Positions 58,237 through 64,000 of a stretch of DNA of 64,000 nt are shown here, one piece after another. The notes beneath the pieces are model-generated. The model had not been told where the DNA came from, made no database searches, and was given only the letters and a program-made list of their open reading frames with translations. The position numbers and the translations under genes were made by a program. Origin of the DNA: Microbacterium sp. ET2 (GTDB lineage: Bacteria; Actinomycetota; Actinomycetes; Actinomycetales; Microbacteriaceae). The stretch is taken from positions 682,001-746,000 of the forward strand of contig NZ_CP128170.1 of assembly GCF_030347395.1 (NCBI RefSeq). Reading direction: 5' to 3'. Within the stretch, counting starts at the first letter, position 1. Every line of letters starts with the position of its first letter.

Positions 58237-59355
58237 ATGCCGTTGCCACCCCTTGTCGACCCGGCACCGCCGCTCGATCCCGCCGAGCAGGAGCGGACGC
58301 TCCGGCACGCCGCTCTGACCGGGCTCGGGGAGGTCGGCCAACGGCGCCTGGCCGCCGCCCACGTCGCCGTCATCGGCGCCGGCGGCCTCGGCTCGCCGGT
58401 CATCCTCGCGCTCGCCGCCGCAGGTGTGGGAACGCTGACGGTCATCGACGACGATGTGGTCGATCTGTCGAACCTCCAGCGTCAGATCCTGCACCGCATG
58501 GACGATCTCGGCAGGCCCAAGGCCGACAGCGTCGAACGCGTCACCCGTGACCTCTCCCCCACCACGCGCGTCCACGCACGGCGGGAGCGCCTGACCGCGA
58601 GCAACGCGGCCGATCTGCTGCGCGGCGCCGACCTCGTCATCGACGGAAGCGACAGCTTCCGCACCCGGGAGGCGGTGGCCGGGGCGAGCGAGACGCTCGG
58701 AGTTCCGCTGGTGTGGGGAGCCCTGCAGGGGGCCGCAGCCCAAGTGACCGTGTTCTGGTCGGCCCCGCCGGCCGGGGCTGTACGGGTCGTCCTCGACGAC
58801 CTGTACCCGACGGGCTCGGCTCACGACGCGCCTTCGTGCGCCGAAGCGGGTGTCCTCGGTCCCCTATGCCTGCAGGTCGGCGGGCTCCTGGCAACCGAGG
58901 CGGTCAAGCTCATCGCCGGCGTGGGAGAGCCGCTCCTCGGCCGCATCCTCGTCGTCGACGCCTGGGCCGGCACGGTACGCGATGTGCCGCTCGCACCCGC
59001 GCGACGATCCGCTCCCCTCCCGACCGTCGCCGCGGGCGACATCCCCGAGATCGAGCCGGCGCGACTGGGCGAGACGCTCGACGCGGGGGCGGTGCTGCTC
59101 GACGTCCGTGAACCATGGGAGACCGCGCGCGGCGTCGTCCCGGGGTCGCTTCTCCGACCCCTCGCCGATGTGCTCGCCGCACCCGCTGCATCCGGGATCG
59201 GTGACGGTCCCGTCGTGGTCGTCTGCCAGGCGGGCGGCCGCGCCCGGCGCGCCGCCGAGGCTCTTCGCGCCGCCGGTGTCGACGCCTCTGTGCTCCGCGG
59301 CGGCTACACGGCCTGGACCGCCGCGGATGCCGCACCCGCCGGGGCCCGCACGTGA
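58237..59355 (+). CDS. moeB: Molybdopterin-synthase adenylyltransferase with rhodanese domain (MoeB/MoeZ)
   Basis: 372 aa. E1-like domain: VAVIGAGGLGSPVILALAAAGVGTLTVIDDD, LSNLQRQILH, DAPSCAEAGVLGPL. C-terminal rhodanese domain (residues about 275-365) with active Cys in VVVVCQAGGRARRAAEALRAAG. It adenylates the C-terminal Gly of MoaD and transfers sulfur to it. There are no CxxC zinc pairs, as in actinobacterial MoeZ proteins. First gene of the moeB-moeA-moaC-mobA-DUF6457-moaD operon; its stop overlaps the moeA start. Confidence 0.93.
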   Translation: MPLPPLVDPAPPLDPAEQERTLRHAALTGLGEVGQRRLAAAHVAVIGAGGLGSPVILALAAAGVGTLTVIDDDVVDLSNLQRQILHRMDDLGRPKADSVERVTRDLSPTTRVHARRERLTASNAADLLRGADLVIDGSDSFRTREAVAGASETLGVPLVWGALQGAAAQVTVFWSAPPAGAVRVVLDDLYPTGSAHDAPSCAEAGVLGPLCLQVGGLLATEAVKLIAGVGEPLLGRILVVDAWAGTVRDVPLAPARRSAPLPTVAAGDIPEIEPARLGETLDAGAVLLDVREPWETARGVVPGSLLRPLADVLAAPAASGIGDGPVVVVCQAGGRARRAAEALRAAGVDASVLRGGYTAWTAADAAPAGART

Positions 59356-60605
59356 GCACCGTCCGCACGATGCGGTCGGTCGAGGAGCACCGCGACGTCA
59401 TCCTCGCCGCGGTCCGCCCGTGCGATGTCATCTCCTCCCCGCTCGAGACCGCGCTCGGTCTGACGCTCGCCGAGCCGGTGCGCGCCCGGGTTCCGATTCC
59501 GGTCTTCAACAACTCGGCGATGGACGGCTTCGCCGTGCGCTTCGACGACGTCGCCGGTGCGACGGCATCGACGCCGGTCGCGCTGCGCGTCGTGGCCGAC
59601 CTCCCCGCGGGGAGCCCCCTCGACCCTCACCTCGCCCCTGGGCAAGCCGCCCGGATCATGACCGGATCGGCGATGCCCACCGCGGCCGACACCATCGTGC
59701 CGTTCGAGGACACCGCTGACGGTCTCGCCGACTCGCTGGGAGAGATCCAGGTGCTGCGCGCACCACGGGCCCGCGGCGCCCATCGGCGTCACCGCGGCGA
59801 TGACCTCTCCCCCGGCGACGAGGTGGTCGCCGCCGGAGAGACGCTCGGGGCCTTCCAGCTCGGTGCGGCCGCTGCGGCGGGTGTCGCCGTCGTCCAGGTG
59901 CGCCGCCGGCCCCGTGTGGCCGTGATCTCGACGGGATCCGAACTCGTCACCCCCGGCTCGGACCTCGCGCGAGGTCAGATCCCCGAGTCCAACAGCGTCC
60001 TCCTCGCCGGTCTGGCGATCGACGCCGGAGCCGAGGTGGTCCTCCGCACGACCGTCGCCGACGACGACGAGGGCCTCCGACCCGCACTCGCCGCGGCCCG
60101 CGCCGCCGCCGCGGACGCCGTGGTGTTCTCCGGGGGCGTGAGCGCCGGCGCCTACGAGGTGGTGAAATCCACCCTCGGCCCCACCGGGGAGATGACCTTC
60201 ACCGCCGTGGCGATGCAGCCCGGCAAGCCGCAGGGGTTCGGCGCACTCGATGACGGCACTGTGCTGTTCGGCCTCCCGGGAAACCCCGTGAGTGCCGCGG
60301 TGTCGTTCGAGGTGTTCGTGCGCCCGGCACTGCTCCGCATGGCAGGGCGCACGCAGCTCGAGCGCCCCGTGCTTCGGCTCGCCGCCGGCACGGGGTGGCG
60401 CACGCCGCCCGGCCGCCGCCAGTACCTCCCCGCGGCCATCGACCGCAGCGACCCCGCCGGGTGGCGTGTGGTTCCCGCGACGGCGGGGGGCTCGGGCTCG
60501 CACCTGGCCGGTGGGCTCGCGCAGGCCGAGGCCTTCGCCGTCGTGCCCGCCGAGGTGGAGCAGGTCGAGCCGGGCGAGAGCGTCGATGTCATGCTGAGGG
60601 GATGA
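59352..60605 (+). CDS. moeA: Molybdopterin molybdotransferase MoeA
   Basis: 417 aa. VFNNSAMDGFAVRFDDV, RIMTGSAMPTAADTIVPFEDT, VISTGSEL, PESNSVLLAGL, FSGGVSAGAYEVV, MQPGKPQGFG and GLPGNPVSAAVSFEVFVRP are family motifs in order. It inserts molybdate into adenylated molybdopterin. GTG 59352 overlaps the moeB stop; the stop overlaps moaC by 4 bp. Confidence 0.96.
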   Translation: MSTVRTMRSVEEHRDVILAAVRPCDVISSPLETALGLTLAEPVRARVPIPVFNNSAMDGFAVRFDDVAGATASTPVALRVVADLPAGSPLDPHLAPGQAARIMTGSAMPTAADTIVPFEDTADGLADSLGEIQVLRAPRARGAHRRHRGDDLSPGDEVVAAGETLGAFQLGAAAAAGVAVVQVRRRPRVAVISTGSELVTPGSDLARGQIPESNSVLLAGLAIDAGAEVVLRTTVADDDEGLRPALAAARAAAADAVVFSGGVSAGAYEVVKSTLGPTGEMTFTAVAMQPGKPQGFGALDDGTVLFGLPGNPVSAAVSFEVFVRPALLRMAGRTQLERPVLRLAAGTGWRTPPGRRQYLPAAIDRSDPAGWRVVPATAGGSGSHLAGGLAQAEAFAVVPAEVEQVEPGESVDVMLRG

Positions 60606-61075
60606 GCTTCACACACCTCGACGCCGCCGGCCGGGCCCGCATGGTGGATGTCACCGAGAAGACCCCGACCGTTCGCACCGCCACCGCGCGCGGCTTCGTC
60701 CGCTGCGCCCCCGCGGTGATCACCGCCCTGCGGGATGGGGCGGTTCCCAAGGGCGATGTCCTGGCGGTCGCGCGGATCGCCGGCATCCAGGCGGCCAAGC
60801 TCACCCCCACGCTGCTGCCCCTCGCCCACGTCATCGGCGTGCACGGGGCGACTCTCGACCTCTCCATCGAAGACGAGGGCGTGTCGGTCGAGGCGACCGT
60901 CCGCACCGCCGATCGCACCGGAGTGGAGATGGAGGCGCTCACCGCGGTGAGCGTTGCCGCCCTCGCCGTCGTCGACATGGTGAAGGGCATGGACAAGTCG
61001 ACCTCCATCGAGGCCGTGCGGATCGTGGCGAAGGAGGGCGGCCGATCGGGAACGTGGGTGCGCCCGGGAGAATGA
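60602..61075 (+). CDS. moaC: Cyclic pyranopterin monophosphate synthase MoaC
   Basis: 157 aa. MVDVTEKTPTVRTATARG, KGDVLAVARIAGIQAAKLTPTLLPLAHVIGVHGATLDL and the catalytic lysines in VDMVKGMDKSTSI. It finishes pyranopterin formation after MoaA, whose gene is 17 kb away in this window. ATG overlaps moeA and the stop overlaps mobA, both by 4 bp. Confidence 0.95.
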   Translation: MSFTHLDAAGRARMVDVTEKTPTVRTATARGFVRCAPAVITALRDGAVPKGDVLAVARIAGIQAAKLTPTLLPLAHVIGVHGATLDLSIEDEGVSVEATVRTADRTGVEMEALTAVSVAALAVVDMVKGMDKSTSIEAVRIVAKEGGRSGTWVRPGE

Positions 61076-61740
61076 CCGATCTCTCGGCGATCCTTCTCGC
61101 CGGCGGGCGCGCGCGGCGGCTCGGCGGTGTGGCCAAGCCGCTCCAGACCGTCGGAGGCAGATCCCTGCTCGACATCGCGATCGCCGCGGCCACCCGCGCC
61201 GGTGCCGACCCCATCATCGCCGTCGGTCCCGAGATGCCGGCAGCGGGCACCGTGCGGTGGACGCGAGAGGATCCCCCGTTCGGCGGCCCGGTGGCGGGCA
61301 TCATCGCGGGATTCGACGCCGCGAGGGCGGGGTCCGACGCGCCCGCCTCCTGGACGCTCGTGCTCGCCTGCGACCTCCCCCACGCCGAGTCCGCCGTCCC
61401 GATCCTCACCGCCGCGGCCGCGCTGGTGCCGAGCGACGTCCAGGGCGTCTGCCTCGGTGACGCCGCGAGCCGACCGCAGTTCCTCGTGGGTCTGTTCCGT
61501 ACCACTGCCCTCGAGCGCCGGATCGAGCGGATGCCGCAGCGCGGCCGTGACGCTGCCGTCCGCGACCTGGTGACCGACCTCGCCGTGACTGTCGTCACGG
61601 ATCCGCGCGCCGCGGCCCTCTCTTCCACCGGCGCTGCGGCCCTCTCTTTTGACAGCGCCGCAGCACTCTCGTTTGACATCGACACGTGGGAGGATCTTGA
61701 GGCGGCGCGCCGCGCCGGGGAGGACGGGAACCGTGAGTGA
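61072..61740 (+). CDS. mobA: Molybdenum cofactor guanylyltransferase (MobA-like)
   Basis: 222 aa. Nucleotidyltransferase motif AILLAGGRARRLGGVAKPLQ, PPFGGPVAGIIAGFDAA, LACDLPHAESAVP, ending FDIDTWEDLEAAR. It makes the guanine dinucleotide form of Moco needed by formate dehydrogenase-like enzymes. Before the conserved C-terminus there is an 8-residue sequence repeated three times (AALS...), encoded by three 24-bp units. Overlaps moaC and the DUF6457 gene. Confidence 0.88.
   Translation: MTDLSAILLAGGRARRLGGVAKPLQTVGGRSLLDIAIAAATRAGADPIIAVGPEMPAAGTVRWTREDPPFGGPVAGIIAGFDAARAGSDAPASWTLVLACDLPHAESAVPILTAAAALVPSDVQGVCLGDAASRPQFLVGLFRTTALERRIERMPQRGRDAAVRDLVTDLAVTVVTDPRAAALSSTGAAALSFDSAAALSFDIDTWEDLEAARRAGEDGNRE
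61612..61683. repeat. Three 24-bp tandem repeats in mobA
   Basis: Units at 61612-61635, 61636-61659 and 61660-61683, each beginning GCGGCCCTCTC or GCAGCACTCTC, encode AALSSTGA, AALSFDSA and AALSFDID. Confidence 0.8.
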
Positions 61741-62044
61741 GACACCCACGCCGACGCCGCGCACGCTGCCGCCGGAGGCTCTGGACCGCTGGGCCGAGCT
61801 GATGCGCGATCATTTCGATCTGGCCGCCGATCAGGTGCCCGTCTCGGCCATCCTCGATCTCGCACGGGAGGTCGCGAACGGCGTCGCCCGCCCGGGCGCC
61901 CCCCTGGGCGCCTTCGTCGCCGGCCTCGTCGCCGGACGCGCCGGAGCAGGGCCCGAAGACGTCGGAGCCGCGCTCGCCGCCGTCATCGACCTCGTCGCCC
62001 GCTACGACGACGCCGCACCCTCCGAGCAGACGGCGGGAACCTGA
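61733..62044 (+). CDS. DUF6457 domain-containing protein
   Basis: 103 aa, helical: LPPEALDRWAELMRDHFDLAADQVPVSAILDLAREVANGVARPGAPLGAFVAGLVAGRAG. Small proteins of this type occur in molybdopterin gene clusters of actinobacteria, sometimes fused to MobA, and have no assigned role. GTG 61733 overlaps the mobA stop by 8 bp; the stop directly abuts moaD, so it is in the operon. Confidence 0.8.
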   Translation: MSETPTPTPRTLPPEALDRWAELMRDHFDLAADQVPVSAILDLAREVANGVARPGAPLGAFVAGLVAGRAGAGPEDVGAALAAVIDLVARYDDAAPSEQTAGT

Positions 62045-62278
62045 ATGGCGCGCGTGAGGTACTTCGCCGCCGCAGAGGAGATGGCCGGAACGAGCGAGGA
62101 GACCCGGGCGGAGCCGACCCTCGGGGCGCTGCGCACGGCGCTGGCGACCGAGCGTCCGGGAATGGCGGGCCTGTTGCCCCGATGCGCGGTGCTCGTGGGC
62201 GGCAGCCGGGTCGATGACGACGAGCCGCTCGCCGATGACACCGTGGTGGATGTCCTCCCGCCGTTCGCGGGCGGGTGA
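62045..62278 (+). CDS. moaD: MoaD/ThiS family molybdopterin synthase small subunit
   Basis: 77 aa beta-grasp protein, RVRYFAAAEEMAGTSEE at the start and VDVLPPFAGG at the end; the final Gly-Gly is thiocarboxylated to carry sulfur. Last gene of the operon, starting immediately after the DUF6457 stop. moaE lies convergent just 3 bp away, on the other strand. Confidence 0.94.
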   Translation: MARVRYFAAAEEMAGTSEETRAEPTLGALRTALATERPGMAGLLPRCAVLVGGSRVDDDEPLADDTVVDVLPPFAGG

Positions 62279-62281
62279 GGC

Positions 62282-62710
62282 TCAGCCGCCGAGGCCGAGC
62301 CAGGTCGAGGTGCCGTCGACCTCGGTCTGACGCTTCCACACCGGCAGATCGGTCTTGATCCGCTCGATGAGCTGACGACAGACCTCGAACGCCGTTCCAC
62401 GATGCGCCGCGGCGACCGCGATGATCACCGCGGCCTCTCCGACGCTCAGGCTCCCCACCCGGTGGCTCACCGCGACGAGCACGCCGGCGTCACCGGAAGC
62501 CTCCTGGGCGAGCGCGGTCAGGACCCTTTCGGCATCGGGGTGGGCGGTGTATTCCAGTGCCCGCACCGCTGCCGCGGCATCCGGATCGTGGTCTCGCACC
62601 CGCCCGATGAAGGTCGTGATCGCGCCGGCCGTGGCGTCCTCGACGGCATCGAGATGCGCGGTGAGATCGAGGGGCTCGGCGCTGATCCGCGCGATCCGCA
62701 CCACGGTCAT
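62282..62710 (-). CDS. moaE: Molybdopterin synthase catalytic subunit MoaE
   Basis: 142 aa. GAITTFIGRVRDHD, LEYTAHPDAE, SHRVGSLSVGEAAVIIAVAAAHRGTAFEVCRQLIERIKTDLPVWKRQ with the active-site lysines. It converts cPMP to molybdopterin together with MoaD. ATG 62710 overlaps the mog stop by 4 bp, so the two are coupled on the minus strand. Confidence 0.95.
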   Translation of the reverse strand: MTVVRIARISAEPLDLTAHLDAVEDATAGAITTFIGRVRDHDPDAAAAVRALEYTAHPDAERVLTALAQEASGDAGVLVAVSHRVGSLSVGEAAVIIAVAAAHRGTAFEVCRQLIERIKTDLPVWKRQTEVDGTSTWLGLGG

Positions 62711-63189
62711 CGGTGGTCCTCGCCGGCGAGCTGGTCGAGCACGTGCCGGGCGACCGACAGGATCACCGGCATCCCCGACGTCACCGCCCGTGGGGAACCG
62801 GGGAGGTTCACGACCATCACCCCGTGCGGGTCCACCACCCCTGCCAGGCCCCTCGTGAGCATGCCGGCGGGCTTCTCCGCCGCGCCGCGCCGGCGCAGCT
62901 CCTCAGCGATCCCGGGGATTTCACGCGTGAGCACCCGCGCCGTCCCCTCGGGGGTGGCGTCGCGCGGCCCGACGCCCGTGCCGCCGGTGGTGATCACGAG
63001 CTTCACCCCCGCGAGCACCTGTGCTGTGAGCGCGCGCTCGACGCTGTCGGCGCCGTCGCTGACCACGACCGCCTCATCGCAGTCGAAGCCGGCCTCGCGG
63101 AGCGCGGCGACCGCGAGCGGGCCGCTCTCGTCGGCGCGCGTGCCGGCGGCGGAGCGGTCGGAGACGGTGATGACGGCGGCGGTGTGCAC
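62707..63189 (-). CDS. mog: Molybdopterin adenylyltransferase (MogA/MoaB)
   Basis: 160 aa. VITVSDRSAAGTRADESGP, LVITTGGTGVGPRDATPEGTARVL and VVNLPGSPRAV-G, all MogA/MoaB signatures. It adenylates molybdopterin before MoeA inserts molybdenum. GTG 63189 lies 6 nt after TAGGCT, whose TAG is also the stop codon of the upstream oxidoreductase gene. Confidence 0.94.
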   Translation of the reverse strand: MHTAAVITVSDRSAAGTRADESGPLAVAALREAGFDCDEAVVVSDGADSVERALTAQVLAGVKLVITTGGTGVGPRDATPEGTARVLTREIPGIAEELRRRGAAEKPAGMLTRGLAGVVDPHGVMVVNLPGSPRAVTSGMPVILSVARHVLDQLAGEDHR

Positions 63190-63195
63190 GCCCTC

Positions 63196-63201
63196 AGCCT
63201 A
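63196..63201 (-). promoter_or_regulatory. -10 box, leaderless promoter of mog-moaE
   Basis: TAGGCT on the minus strand ends 6 nt before GTG 63189; its first three bases are the stop codon of the gene at 63199. Confidence 0.5.
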
Positions 63202-64000
63202 GGCGCGTGCGACGGCGACCTGTTCGAGGCGGACCACGACCGACTTCGACGTCGGGGTGCCGCTGACGTCGGCGACCGAGTCCAGCGGGACGAGCACGTT
63301 CGTCTCGGGGTAGTAGGCCGCCGCGTTGCCGCGCGGGGTGGGGTAGGCGACGACACGGAAGCGTTCCGCGCGTCGCTCCTCGACGGCGCCGTCGGTCATC
63401 GTCCACTCCGACACCAGGTCGACCAGATCGCCGTCGCGCAGGCCCTGCGCGCCGAGATCGTGCTCGTTGACGAGGACCACCCGCCGGCCGCCGTGGATGC
63501 CGCGATAGCGATCATCCTTGCCGTAGATGGTGGTGTTGTACTGATCGTGCGACCGCAGGGTCTGCAGCAGCAGCCTCCCGGCGGGGATTTCAGGGTATTC
63601 GAGGCGGTTCGCGGTGAACATCGCCCGACCGGTCTCTGTGGCGAAGGTGCGCGCGTCGCGGGGGCCGTTCGGGAGGATGAAGGTGCGCCCCTTGGCGATC
63701 CGCTCTTCGAAGTCCTCGAAGCCGGGCACCACGCGTGCGATGTGCGCGCGGATGAGTGCGTAGTCGCTCTCGAGGGCCGACCAGTCGGCGTGCGGGACGT
63801 TGCGCGGAAGATCCATCCCCGCGGGGTCGGCGCCGCCCGCCTCGACGGTGTCACTCTCAACAGTGTCACGCTCGACCTGGCGGCGGTCGACCTCCTCGGG
63901 CGCGGGCTGCGTCTCGAGCGGCGGTGCGGTGAGCGGCGCATGGTCGGTGTCGCCGTCGAGGTCGTCGAAGAGCATGCGGCAGAGCCGCGCGATGATCGCG
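63199..64000 (-). CDS. FdhF/YdeP-type molybdopterin oxidoreductase (3' part; 5' end outside window)
   Basis: The frame is open at the window edge, so only about 267 C-terminal residues are seen. It contains VVPGFEDFEERIAKGRTFILPNGPRDAR, FTANRLEYPEIPAGRLLLQTLRSHDQYNTTIYGKDDRYRGIHGGRRVVLVN and AAYYPETNVLVPLD, the C-terminal molydopterin-dinucleotide-binding domain of FdhF/YdeP family oxidoreductases. An acidic insertion (VEAGGADPAG) is unusual. It probably needs Mo-bis-MGD made by the genes next to it and FdhD encoded at 41987. Substrate unknown: formate or an acid-resistance-linked role in relatives. Confidence 0.88.
   Translation of the reverse strand, partial: AIIARLCRMLFDDLDGDTDHAPLTAPPLETQPAPEEVDRRQVERDTVESDTVEAGGADPAGMDLPRNVPHADWSALESDYALIRAHIARVVPGFEDFEERIAKGRTFILPNGPRDARTFATETGRAMFTANRLEYPEIPAGRLLLQTLRSHDQYNTTIYGKDDRYRGIHGGRRVVLVNEHDLGAQGLRDGDLVDLVSEWTMTDGAVEERRAERFRVVAYPTPRGNAAAYYPETNVLVPLDSVADVSGTPTSKSVVVRLEQVAVARA

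Noticed and set aside
58237-59355. Loss of zinc CxxC pairs in MoeB as a defect
   Set aside because: To my knowledge actinobacterial MoeZ-type proteins usually lack them, so this is normal.
60602-61075. MoaC motif PLAH instead of PLCH as unusual
   Set aside because: This variant is common in actinobacterial MoaC; the catalytic lysines are intact.
1-64000. CRISPR array, prophage, integron or insertion sequence
   Set aside because: No regularly spaced repeats, integrase, transposase, capsid or terminal inverted repeats were seen. The palindromic repeats found are too few for an array.

Overview
The window is dense, high-GC (roughly 70%) bacterial chromosome with short intergenic gaps, GTG/ATG starts and many 4-bp stop/start overlaps. 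Gene content points to an actinobacterium of the Microbacteriaceae, most likely Microbacterium or a close relative: a TgpA-type transglutaminase, DUF222-HNH endonuclease, SLT-domain secreted protein, actinobacterial cydABDC, and leaderless -10 boxes 6-7 nt before start codons. This assignment is inferred from gene content, not from a marker gene. About 68 protein genes and one tRNA-Ser(GGA) are supported. No gap exceeds 300 bp; the largest, 21942-22195, holds a terminator and a candidate operator.

Layout. 1-9253: TgpA protein (cut by the window edge), tRNA-Ser with terminator, DUF427, LON-substrate-binding protein, LLM flavin oxidoreductase, YcaQ-like winged-helix protein, a 66-aa ORF and a large LuxR-type ATPase regulator. 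9254-18381: perfect 23-bp inverted repeat, lipoprotein, CoA pyrophosphatase, SLT protein, a frameshifted ABC1/UbiB kinase gene, PadR regulator with operator, Old Yellow Enzyme, ACT-domain protein, and two members of an undescribed small protein family. 18383-23825: redox and stress block (SQR-like flavoprotein, PPOX protein, msrB with an amber codon, msrA, DUF2945, cold shock protein, fatty acid desaturase, GNAT).

23969-31807: DUF222-HNH gene, small kinase-like ATPase, DUF2834 membrane protein, and a LacI-controlled sugar ABC importer with an esterase. 31883-41976: photolyase-like protein diverging from a flavin oxidoreductase, DUF1345 / unknown / 6-phosphogluconate dehydrogenase operon, Dps, membrane proteins, zinc alcohol dehydrogenase and manganese catalase, which reads as an oxidative-stress neighbourhood.

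41987-64000: a molybdenum region split by a respiratory insert. FdhD and MoaA lie at 41987-43934. A DUF559 protein, L-serine dehydratase and cydABDC (cydC frameshifted) follow. Then come modABC with an HTH-TOBE regulator, moeB-moeA-moaC-mobA-DUF6457-moaD, mog-moaE, and the 3' part of an FdhF/YdeP-type molybdoenzyme. All enzymes needed to go from GTP to Mo-bis-MGD are present here, together with molybdate uptake, an FdhD sulfurtransferase and a candidate client enzyme.

Three genes carry lesions (msrB stop, ABC1 kinase frameshift, cydC frameshift). They may be real inactivations or assembly errors and should be read against raw data. Leaderless -10 boxes fix the start codons of about 14 genes.
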